Both the position numbers and the translations under genes were made by a program. Positions 35,601 to 46,900 of a DNA stretch of 64,000 nucleotides are shown piece by piece. The DNA lies in contig AP031355.1 of NCBI GenBank assembly GCA_037833965.1, positions 14,843,501 to 14,907,500 of the forward strand, given 5' to 3'. The stretch's first letter is position 1. The number at the start of each line of letters is the position of its first letter. Below the pieces are notes generated by a model. The model ran no database searches. It had not been told where the DNA came from and worked only from the letters and a program-made list of their open reading frames with translations. This stretch comes from Marchantia polymorpha subsp. ruderalis. Lineage: Eukaryota; Streptophyta; Marchantiopsida; Marchantiales; Marchantiaceae.

Positions 35601-38600
35601 TTCTTGATGGACGTGCGGGAGCCACATTACTTATTCACTGGCATATTCTGGCTCGTATCCAGAAGAAAACCTGCAACAGGGAACATTACTCGAAAGTTCC
35701 ACCACTCACAGTACGAGACCAGTCAAGGACGTAATACTCAAGCCTACGTCGCTACAACACTCGCATACGGTGAGCTGTACCTCTTCTCTGTCTCGACCAC
35801 TACAAACTGGACTCCGTGATCAGATTTGCGAGTTCATTTTCTGAGCTTTTCGTGATCAAAGCCTGTAATCGAGGGTCCACTTCAAACTCTCTGTCCCCAC
35901 CTAGGCAACTGCGATGCGAAGCTTGAAGGTAGAAAATCGGGGCTTCTCCTTGAGGGGATAAAGCGCAGCTGCAGGGCTGATTAGGCAACAGGAAGTCAGT
36001 ACTCTGTCCAATTGTCTTTTTGGATGAGTTTTGGAGGAAAGTGTTAGCGTTGCTGTCATGGGCTGGGATACGTGGATAGTGGAACAATTGGTCCTTCTAC
36101 AGGAATTGGGATTGGACTATTGTCCACATAGGTCTGCAACATGATTTTAGGCACGGAGTGTTGGGTCTTACCAGAATAAGACCGGCACTTTTATGGAAAT
36201 CCTCCAGCACGTTTTGCACCGCCGCCAGGCCGTAGGACAGATCTGGGTCCGTGCAAATAGATGTTCCCCGGAGTCTTCCCTCGGGAATTTCCTGGTCTTT
36301 CTGCTTCTTCTTCCGCAATGAGCTTGTTGGCCTCGAGAGCATTTCAGTGGAGTTCGTCCGATCCCGCTTGCTGTTCTGCAGTATATCTTCTTCTGAAACA
36401 TAACTTACCGTTAGTCTCCTCCGCAAGTCAAAACCATGTGTTGACTCCCCAGGACGCAATTCTCCTCATCTCCAACAATTCTATTACCAACTGTGACCGA
36501 CGTGTTCTCCTACGAATCGAATCAAATTTCCATTGGGCATCTCGCGAAACAGAGGAACTTAACGTACTTGCATGCTCTTGCAACCAGGCGAGTCGAGCAT
36601 CACGAACATGTTTGTTGTCCTCTTGGGAAAGGTCGAGCGAGTCAGGAAATACGGTCTGCAGCATTTCCAGCATTTCCGTCCTTCCCTGTTCTGCAGAGAC
36701 CCGCTGGCAAATGGAGATTTTGTCAATTTGTGATGTTGTAGAGACTGCGATTTGCTTGCCTTTGGCACATGGAGACATGGAGCAAGTAGGGGATCCGCGT
36801 GATTCCAGCCAGTCTCCTGAGGAGGCACAAGGTTCGGCTGGTACCCCGTGTTTTCTAGCAGTTTTCTCCGGTTTTGCATCGTCTACCGCTGCCGTGACCA
36901 GTGATGAGTCCGTGGTTTTCCATGTATAGGACGAGGTGCCTGCCTCGGTGGGATAGGATGGTGTTAGAGCCTGTTCAGAGGTGGGACTTCCAGGCCACAC
37001 ATATGGAGTGGACTGGTCCTCCAGACTATGGTAGGTGGATGAATGTTCTCCAGGCCAAAAGCTGAAACAATCTGTGGCAACATCAGGGGCACTAACGGCG
37101 TGACGGGTGGGAAATGGATTGATGGCCTCAAACTGAGGCTGCTCTGGAAGGACCGGCATCGTTGCAGAACCTTTGTAGCCACTCGTAAGGCCCACATTTC
37201 CCTCAGCGTTTGCTTCGTGGTAGTTGAGGTTCATGAGCTCATCCTGCCATTGTTGTGCATGATGGTTAAAGATCATGATGTCATCGTATTGTTCAAGTTG
37301 GAATATGGGAGATGTGGGAGCAGGTAACACTTTCTCTTGAGGATGAACTGCGGACTGAGACGTTTCCCCATGATGAATGAGATGCTGGGACACAGTTTCT
37401 GCAACAGAACTGTTGGTGACACGGAATGCGGATCTGAGCTCAGGAACGCAATTGTCAAGGGTTTGATTTCCTGAGGGGTCGGCCAAGAAGAAATGATCGG
37501 CTCTGTAATCGTCGAATGCAAACGGTTCATCGTGTTTCAAGCCTTCCAATGTTGCTATGGTCCGCTGGCCTTTGAGGTCGCAGACATTTTCCTCGGTGGA
37601 GAAGCCAATGCCGAATTTCTTGGGCTCAATTTCGGAACAAGCGACTGCTCCGGATGCAGTGCCGGGACATGCGCTCGGCACTATGTGGAACAGGGGATCA
37701 TCGCTGTATACGTCTCCTGCACAGACAGAATTGATATTCTTGAAGCTCACAAACATCACATCTGACTTCCAGCACCGTTCCGACAATATCGAAGCGATGG
37801 TTACTAGGCAGACTGCTTTACGAGGTAATTCATTCATGTCGACGACTCATGTCTCCAGATAAATCTTCCCAACGCCCTCTCACATGTACCTTCTTCACTC
37901 AGTGACGCTACCGCTTACCTCCAAAGTCTCTGCAATCAGCAACCCTTGAGTCTACATCACTAGAGTTGCTACTTCAGGCCCTCCACATTTCTACTCGAGA
38001 CAAACGTGTCGAATAGTTCCCACATCTTTAAAGCATCAGATTGGCCCATTAGTCTCAAATGCGTCATTTCGACCCACAAGTCCAGGGACCATTCAGATGG
38101 TTTGAAGTTTAGTTAAAAGAGCGATACGACGACTCGTGTAGCGGTTCAAACGCGGAATAGAAACGCGTGACTCCAAGCGTCCAAAGAGTTCATTGAAACT
38201 TACCATACAGAGCTTGTGCATCCCATTTCTCCTCCGAAGAGACCTTGTGAAATGATGTTAAAACAGAAATGTCTACGTTACGTCCAGTTTCTCCACGGGT
38301 GGACGAATCACTGGGATTGTTACCAGCGTAGCATGTTACGATCCGACCAGTTGGCATAGAATTTGTAAGCCCATGTTGATACCAATTGATGTAATTCACA
38401 TTCTCCTTTGCAGTCCCGTTCAAGTAGTCGGACGGTGAGATTTGTGGTACGGCTGTCCTCTCACCGTCCGGTACACAGATGACTTCTGTGGGGTGATTGT
38501 TGACTGCACCGCCTCTGAGACGCCACAATTCATTAGTGGAGTCCAAGATTCGATGCAGTTCCGGAACAGCTTGGACTGGACCTGCTGACCGCTGCGTCTG

Positions 38601-38756
38601 CAAGTCTGAACTCTCCGATTCCTTGACGGTCGATCGGGGGACCTCTTTACTGGCCCTTGACATGGAGTCAATTCCGGGGGCTGCGGGTTGATCTTCTTGC
38701 TTCTGGGAGTGCTCGATGCTCTTATCTGTCTCAAGAGGATTTGCTACATAGACCAT
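32694..38756 (-). CDS. BELL-class TALE homeodomain transcription factor, 3' end uncertain
   Basis: Minus-strand exons 38756-38204, 37716-36568, 36392-36172, 34848-34654, 34507-34385, 33685-33333 and 32754-32694 join in frame (phases 1,1,0,0,0,2,0) to give about 885 residues. The order is that of BELL proteins: a long N-terminal region; a SKY-like motif SYGLAAVQNVLEDF near residue 620; a BEL (POX) domain near 700-760 (KWRLASLMEE, later IPSKYYQDLENVV); and homeodomain helix 1 LPKVAADYMRQWLFQNFQNP at 846-865. The last listed exon is exactly 61 bp, the length I recall for the helix-2 exon of plant BELL genes; it reads NPTRETKLMIATMFNITEKQ, so the TALE loop is PNP rather than PYP. Helix 3 with WFxN cannot be found. 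BELL proteins normally dimerise with KNOX partners in the nucleus. Start: ATG at 38756 (MVYVANPLE). The exon-4 acceptor could also lie 18 bases further in. Confidence 0.85.
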
Positions 38757-40285
38757 GTTGAGGAGTGCCTGTGTCTTTATTCAATTTTGAAGTCGAAACC
38801 TCCGCATGCTCGAATCTTTTCACTACCTTGACACGAGATTGTCCGGCTGTTCGCCTTCCCTCTGCATAATTATGCCCAATGAATGAACCTGTTTCCGCAG
38901 TGTGAACGAGATCTACCTCAGCAGCACCCTGCACATGTCGAAACACAGTTGAAATTACAACTGCGTGAATTTGATCGTACATCTCAGATGACTGGAAATC
39001 TCGTCTGTAAGACATCCCAACTCCTCAAGCATCACTCCAATAAGCATGTCGTTCTTCCTCAAGGGCCCAGGCTTTGTCTTGCGAACAAATCCTCTGAGAT
39101 CAATGATGCTGCAGAAAGCAGCAGTCCGTGTCTTCCAATGTTAAAGCACAATGTTCACTGCCATCTCGCTGTGTAATCGAGTAATGCCTTCTTCTGAAAC
39201 CGCTTCATTACAATTTTCTCGAAGTATGAGACCAGGCAAATCAGTGGTCACTGCGGCGGGCGTGAAATGCCCAGGGTAGTTAAACCAGAGTAAAGTCTCA
39301 AGTACGGCTGACAGTGAGAATGAGTCAGTGTACTTGACAGTCTACTTCTGCGCAATGACAACAAGCAATTAACTCTGACGGAGGGACGGATGAGTCAAAA
39401 CACCTCATCAGGAATAAGATTCTTGTTAAGACAGACAAGCACGTTCAGCGCCCATCTTGTTAATGTTGATCACTTTCTTATGTTTTCAGTTCTCAGAGAA
39501 TGGATTCGTCTGACGTTGACGATTAGTCTGATACGCCCACAATCTTCTTTCGAAATCCAGTAGGCAGCGTCCCGGTGAAATACTTGCGGAGTGAGGCGTT
39601 CGGTAGGTCAACGTGTTGGAGAATTAATGCGATCGAATAACGCGGAGGGTCTAATTTTCTAGTGTAGTCGATGACAGATGAGAGATTTATTGTTCCCGCC
39701 TGTCTTCAGACTCACGTTGGGATATCATCGATCTACTTAGTAGCCAGTCACACACCTCTGAGAGTGTGCAGACAACCTGCTGCTAAACAAAAGGGCAAAT
39801 CCTCCGCAAGATGTGTCCGACATATTGAAGGCTACGACCCCCAGACGGAGAGGATCGCCTCTTCTGGAATGGACGTCGAGGGCAGGTACAGAATGTCCGG
39901 AGTGGCCTTTCCGAGACGGCCACTGTAAGCCTCCAGTTTGTCATTCGTTCCTGTGCTCTTCCTCCGTGAAAGCCAAGGGAGAGTGATCGAATCGGCAGAA
40001 AACGGGTTGACGAGCAGCAACGAAGTGTAGACCGACTGCCAGCCAGGAGGTCAGTGTTCAAGATGCCACATGAGCGGAGACTGGGAGACCTTGCTTCAAC
40101 ATGGTGCCCTCTGAGCAAGGGGGTGCGATTCTTTAGGTCTTCCGAGTCCCGTGGGGGGGCACGAGGAGGGAGAAACCGTCATAATTCTGATGAGCGTCCA
40201 CAAAAGCCGTCAAGGCCGGCCACGCCAAAGGACAGGCGCGAAAACAGGAACACACGTATGCCTTTCTCGCTTATCCCACAAGCTC

Positions 40286-40308
40286 GCTCAGCTCAGCTCA
40301 GCTCAGCT
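40286..40308. repeat. (GCTCA)n microsatellite
   Basis: Four to five GCTCA units are directly visible upstream of the BELL-type gene. Confidence 0.8.
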
Positions 40309-43300
40309 TGCATTGAGCTCGCCCAGATGGTGGACGGTGCCACGGACAACTCTCCTAGAGCTCTGCCAGCCTAAGTTTCACCACGACAGTGTAGCTAGCC
40401 AGGCACCCCAGCGTAGACTTCGCGCGGCGGACGGTGCAAGTTTCGATCCACAAGGCCCTACACTCACTCATTCATGTGGGAGACAGAGCGACAGAACCCT
40501 GAAAATTACCGCAGTCGACCTGACGCTCCATTCTCAGCCAGCGGACCTTTTCGGTGACAAATTCATGTGGATTCAGTGACTGCTCTCTGTCTGTGTGGAA
40601 GAGCTGCAACATCGACGAGCTCCCACGCGGTCGTTCTTTCTCGCAGTCAGTCTGTCAGTCGTGGGAAATTACAGCAAATATAAGTAAAGCTAACCCTGTC
40701 TCCGGAAGGTTAGCAGGCAGTCGAGCGCTAAATTTTCTGCTCCTGCAAATCTAACCTCACCTATTGGACAAACGTATGGATGGACGGGACATGGGGCAAA
40801 CACATCACCAGTTTTGTGGTGGCTGGCTAGTCCTACCTCCTGCTACGGATAGGAAGGATCGAAGTAGCCTCCTGTTCCCTGTATGATGGAGGCGGATCTC
40901 TTCACGGCACAGTCATCCGAGAACATTATGGACCTTCAATAATTGCAAAACGAGAATGAATGTATGTCGTGTACTCGAAGGATTACCAACGCTGCGGATC
41001 CTAGACAACGAACACAACAGAGTATTGGACTTCATAGATGCACCCAAACGAGTAGTGAGCATCGTCGCCGCAATGTTTCTGTCAAGCCAATACAACGCCT
41101 CGACTTCTTGGCCATGGGAGTCTGGAAGTTGAAAATACCTGGCATCATCGAAATTTGATCATATGAATGAAAGTCCTCCTCTCGCTCGAGTGTGCTGCAA
41201 GTACGAGTCGGCAGAATACTCCGGAAAGGAAGTGCGCCGCGAGACCCGAGAGGAGAAGTGCGCAAGAGGGTTTTATCGCCGCAGAACACGTACGAGGGCC
41301 GACTGGACTTTAACATTGCTGATATGTCGTGAAGAGATGGAAACCAACAGCCAGTCGTCGCCCGCACTGCAGCGAGAAAATGCAGTTACAGAGAATCGCC
41401 GCAAGTTTCTCGTTCCGTTACATCTCAATCATTGATATGTGGTAAACTGGACTCGATTCCGATTTTTGTACTTCCAGCAGTATTGCGCTGCGCGGTGGAG
41501 GATTTCAAATCGTCGTGGACAGGAAAGCTCTCGCCTCTCAAAAGGTAGTGATTGTATGGAACTCCGTGCTGGCTGCAGGGGAAATCGATAGCGTCCACGA
41601 CGATTGACAATCCCGGGCCCAAATTCAGCCCCTGGGGTGACGGCCGCACTAAAACTGCGTTTCATTCTCTGCACCTGTTGTCCATGCTCCTTCCGACCTT
41701 GCCTCCAACCCCATACGGACTGTTGGCAGGCTGCGCCATATCGTCCGTCGAGCTACTCTGACGATCGAGTACAGAAGTGAAATATGAGATCTCAATCTTA
41801 GCTGGCTCCACCACAGCAGCTCAGCCATCAAGATACCAAGAATACTCCGTATGTTGCTGGCAGCGTAACGACCCCGAGTGTGTCAGCTTTACTGAGTCTA
41901 AGATCATGAACAGTTGATGCATGCCCTCTCCACACAATTGACACCTTGTGAGTTCGTTTCCAGTGGAATTTCCTCGAGTCCCACCGTCTAAGCACAAATG
42001 CGCGAGCTCAGTTTTTTGGCAGTCGGTCAATCGATACGGCAGGGAGCCGCCAGCCGTGGGACGACGAAGTGGATCGGTTGTCCCCAAGATGCAGGGTTTC
42101 GACTGTACCTAGATTCCAAATGTGTGGAGGGGCGACTGCGAAGAGCTCTGTCTAGTTGGCGATCTGCTCGCATTCCGCAGAGGGAGAAGGAGAGGCCTTC
42201 TCTTCTCGCACGGCTATGGTCATCGATTTAGGGTGTATATTCAGCTTCTTCGTCTTCTTCTTCTTCTTGTTTGACAGAAATACAGGTCAACGGTTTTGAT
42301 CTCGTCGGTGCGAGCTCGTAGCTGCGTGGAGTTGGAGGCAACGAGCATCTTCAGGTCATCGACGAATCGTTAACGCGTGGATAGGATCGAAGCTCGAGCT
42401 TCGGAGCGGTTCTCAGGGTCATGCCGAGACTCGATCTGAAGTCGTCACCGCGAGCAGATCGTCATTTGGCTGCAGGCTGTTGTTGATCTCTCTGTGTTTC
42501 TTAGAAGAGCACCTCGTACGTGGAGAGATTGGCAAGCTCTGCCTTTTGACTCGTAAGATGCAATCATTTGACTTTGACTGCCGCAGCGCGAGACGCATGT
42601 CGGCAAACTGGGCAGAATCCCGATGTCCGTATGAGCCAACTCTTCCGTGCATCCATCTATGACCCAAAGTCCTTAGAGATCTAGAACAGCCAACAGCGCG
42701 ACTCAGCCCCCGGCAGACGAACTGCTCTTGCCTCAAATCGAGAACATGGGCAGCCGAATCGCAAATATACTCGATCACAGCTTTGTTTCACCGCTCACTT
42801 GCAAGCCAGAAGACAACTCACGACACAAGTGTTGTGACGGGTTGCATGCTCAGCTCAGCTCAGTGTATGCAATCCTGAAACAACGGACGTGACAGTCTCA
42901 TACTCGATTTTGATTCTTCTGGTGCATTGGAGGGTTTGAATTCCGGTCTCCAGCTCATGCTCCAGCTTATGATCGTTGTCATGAAACACAACAAGTATCC
43001 CTTCGTCAGGAAAGCAAGAGCAGACCAATGGTACTTGTTCGAGGATCGCGGATTTTCAGCTGGACTTTAGGTCCTCGAGAACGAATCAACCTAGCAACCA
43101 GAGCTAGGTGGTGAGTGAGAGCTCGTGGAGACTTGAAGACAAGCTGCCTAGGCTAGATAGACATGGAACTGGGCGCACCACGCGTGTATGCCACCAGCTG
43201 CGCTCGCGAGCAGTTTCAGACGGTCACCGCTGCGAAGTTTGACGAGCGGCGGCAGATAGGACGACATGTGCATTGATTGATTCGGTGAATCTCCGACCCG

Positions 43301-43417
43301 CGAGCCTCGAGCCTCCGGCGGCCCCATGCGCAGAGTATGTATTATACAGTATGCGAAGCGGCGAGAAAGGCTCGCAATACAGAGCCTCGCGCTTTCACCG
43401 AGCAGCGAGCGCCATCG

Positions 43418-43443
43418 GACGACACGACACGACACGACACGAC
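43418..43443. repeat. (GACAC)n microsatellite
   Basis: About five pentanucleotide units are directly visible in a GC-rich segment. Confidence 0.85.
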
Positions 43444-46159
43444 GGCAGGGGCATGTTGGTGGATTCAACTTTTCCTCGTGGACATGCCGAAGAGATGGGC
43501 GAATGGCATACCGCAGGCTCTTGCGCTTCTTGGGCTGGAATCGTTCGCCATCTCTCGCTCGCTGTCGTACAATGCTGCCAGACGGCGCCGGGCACATCTC
43601 GAAGGCAAAGCGTGCCGACGTCAACAGAGACGACGTGGCAGCCCATTCATGCGTGTCTTGTGCGTTCTATCCTTTTCTCGACAAGCTCGCCTCTGGCCAC
43701 GCACGGCAAAAGCGTCGCCCCCGCCCTCCTCGTAGACCGCAACCGGACCGGACCGGACAAACGGCTGCAGCTCGCATCTTGGCCCGATCGTCTCTCGAGC
43801 GCTCGACTGCCATCCTCTGCAGCCTCTCGGAGGACTCGCGGCGCTAGATCTCAGCTGCACACCCCCGACCCCGGCACGATAAAGCTTCACTAGAAAAATT
43901 TAGATACGAGTCTCGCGTTTGAGTCACGCGGCCTCGGAGAGCCCGTCGGCCATCAATGATCGTCCGCTTCTATAACTTGAACCGATGCGCAAAATCTGAG
44001 CCTGACAGTGACAAAGTTGAACTTAGCGAAATATTTTTCGATGCTTATCGCAAACTCGAAGCAGGAATCTCCGTCCCAGCCACTTGCCGATCGCGATGGC
44101 TGCAACGACGTCGAATGTGCGCTTCGACGCACGAGGTGTCCGATTGCATTGATTTCGAGGGCGGGTCAATCGCCGACGAGACCACCACTATCCCCGGCGC
44201 GGTAAAATCGGACGCCCTCTGCCGGCCGCGCCGAACTGCGCTGCACAGAGGCCGCCGAACGCGAACTTGCATGGAAGTTTTTCCCGAAAAATGGGGTTAC
44301 GATGTAAACCCACACGAACTCGGTGATGGATTTGCAGATTATGAAGTCTTAGGCTTCGTGGACTCGAAGGCTGCAGCACAATACGTTCAATGCATGATCC
44401 GGCCTCTAAACGCAAACGAGGCCGACTTGAGCCAGTGCAATTATTTACCATGCAATCAGCACCTGAATGAAAGCTGTGAGAAGCCAACTCGTGGCTTCAG
44501 AGTCCACTCCAACATCAGATCGCTTCGAGTTGTGGTGTTCGCCGTCGGCCGAGGCTCGATGTGACAGGACAAGTCACATGCAGTCACTGGATCGCGCAGG
44601 CCGTGAAATATCTCGAAACCCAACGCCGATGGGATTCCAGTCCCATCGGCATCAGATCAGTTCAATTCGGGGTTTTGGGTTTTGTTTAATTGCCGTGCCA
44701 TCCCTCCCTGACCTGTCGCCGTCCGACCGCAGGCAGGACCGACTCGTGGTGTGACGGACAGACAGTTGCACATGCGATCGGCTCTGCAAGGCACTAGGCG
44801 ATCGATGCAATAAAATATCTGATGAAGTCGCGTCAGAAATTCGAAGTCCAAGTCCACATCCGCATCCGCATCGACATCTGCAGCGCTGGGCTGGGCTTGC
44901 GTTTTGATTTTCGCCATCCACAGGGACGTTGGGGAGGGGGCGCTCCTTGTCTCAGAAAGGACACTGCAGATCAGAGAGCGAAGCAGGACGCGGACAGACA
45001 GGGGAGGAGGGTAGCAGCGCGCTGTCCAGCTGGCGCTCTGCCACACCGTTAGTGAGCACGCGGGTGCGGAGTCGCCCGGCCCGCGATGGAACTGGAGTAG
45101 ATGAATTTTAACGGTTGAGGTAGGGACCACAAATAATGATCGTAAGTCTTCCGATAATTACTGCTGCTGCATCTGTCTGACGGAGATAAAGTCAAAACAG
45201 AGCCCCAAGGGATCAGAAACGAGCGCCCGTCGCTGTCGAGCTCAATCCAGGGCGTGAGGATCATGAGCCGGTAAAGCTCGATGTCTGGATCACATGCACG
45301 ATGCTCGCAGCTCGCGCTACAAGTCACATTCATTCGAGTCTCGAAAACTTTCGTCCACTCCCCCGACCTCCGAGCCTCCTTCCGCTACGTGCTTGCGAGT
45401 AGCTTTCACTGCTCGGGCTTGGGTCCTTCCTGCACACTTCCTCACCGTGTGTGCCTGCCAGGCTGACTGAGCGGCTGCAAGCATGTCTGTTTGTACTCGA
45501 GCTGTGCTGCGAGCAGTGTGAATGCAATCTGCGAGTCCAAGGGCCCGTTTGTTTTCTTCCCGAGTTGCGACTCGGACGCACGGTCCGACTTAGGGTTTAG
45601 CTGGTCCTTGGATCCACTGGGCTGTGCATAGCCTCGGCGATTTCCGAGCATTTGCAATCGAGCCTTCGACACAAGGCAGTGAATGAGAGAAGCATGCTCT
45701 TCTGGAGCGGCGAATTTGCATGTCTGTGAAAGTCCTGAGCACGGCGACGTTTGGACTCGGGGTAAAACCAAACCTACAGTCTCGACTCGTTCAGCTATCG
45801 ATCGCGTCTGTAGTGAGGACAAGCTGCTGGTCACAGGCTCGCCCGTTTGTCAACGGGCGCGTATTAACTCGAAGATCTTCGTATTTTGGATCGAGTGAGT
45901 TCCTAGTCTCATACCAAAACGTGTCGATGAAGACCGACCGCGGTGGGTCGCGGATTCGGAGAAAGTAAATTTCATGTCATGAACAGCCGCTGCTGCAGCA
46001 GCAGCAGCTACGACAACGCAGCGAGATTCCTCGATCGTTCATGGCTCTGGATTCTGCGAGGAACCGAGTGCAAGTAGAACAACACCTCAAGTCCCGACTC
46101 CGGACATCGAGTAGATCCTACGCTACAGTCCACAATATCGAGTCCACGGATACAGAGTC

Positions 46160-46204
46160 GTGAGAGAGTGAGAGAGTGAGAGAGTGAGAGAGTGAGAGAG
46201 TGAG
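46160..46204. repeat. (GTGAGAGA)n minisatellite
   Basis: Five to six 8-bp units are directly visible. On the minus strand it reads as CT-rich, in the same direction as the BELL-type gene. Confidence 0.9.
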
Positions 46205-46668
46205 CGTCGGGCTCTCGGCCCCTCAGTGTCTCCAACTCGGCTCAAAGTCGAACGCTGCGCTCCGTCTTCAACCACAGCGCAGCCCCGAGACCACGTACGG
46301 TCCGTCGAGCCGAGCTGACCACGGCTCAACTCTCAACAATCTGGAACGGAGTTTTCCGCACTCTGATGCTCTCGGGGCCTGGCCCCGGCTTACCCGATCG
46401 CATACATGCATGTCCGACTTGATGGGGTCTTGGTGTCTCTTTTGATCTCGAACGGGGAATGTCAAATCCATATTAGATCTCAGTACACTCGTTGAAATGC
46501 ACATGACATACAAATTTCAGTGACCGAACGGAAAGCTGCGGACTCGGCTTTGCGATGCTGGCAGATCACTGACCGTGGTGTCACGCTGGCGGCGCCGTGC
46601 ACATCTATCAAGCAACAGGCCAATGCGAGCTGTGCCTTACTCTGTACCCAGTCGTCGGAGCAGAGTGT

Positions 46669-46687
46669 GCAGCAGCAGCAGCAGCAG
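46669..46687. repeat. (CAG)n microsatellite
   Basis: About six CAG units lie outside any supported exon. Confidence 0.85.
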
Positions 46688-46900
46688 CGTGGATGCTAGG
46701 AGACGGGATGGGAAGAGGAGGGTGGAACGTCCGCCATAGCCGACAGAGGTGAAGGGTAGCGGGTGGTGATTCTCGGAGGGTCCGTAATGTCTCCGTATGT
46801 GGGCTGCCGCAGATGCTTTGACTGTTGATGTGAATCGCTTACTGGACCGGCCGGAAAGGCAAGTGCGAAGAGAATTCGAGGTCAGTTGCTGGGTAGTTAT

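Larger units (their letters stand above)
38757..46900. other. upstream flank of the BELL-type gene, no supported gene
   Basis: GC content rises between about 43 and 46.7 kb, with microsatellites at 40286-40308, 43418-43443, 46160-46204 and 46669-46687. This may include promoter or leader DNA of the minus-strand BELL-type gene. A 202-codon ATG frame at 43956-44564 (plus) and an exon-like piece at 46797-46883 (plus, donor GAG before GTCAGT) show no recognisable domain. Most other frames overlap on opposite strands. Confidence 0.5.

Noticed and set aside
35800-36087. Possible extra exon of the BELL-type gene (DREFEVDPRLQALITKSS)
   Set aside because: Its acceptor phase does not match exon 3, whose end joins in frame to the exon at 34848 without it, and it has no good donor.
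41425-41674. Minus-strand peptide faintly like a retrotransposon RNase H segment (YNHYLLRGESFPVHDD)
   Set aside because: It is too short and lacks catalytic motifs or neighbouring integrase or reverse-transcriptase sequence.
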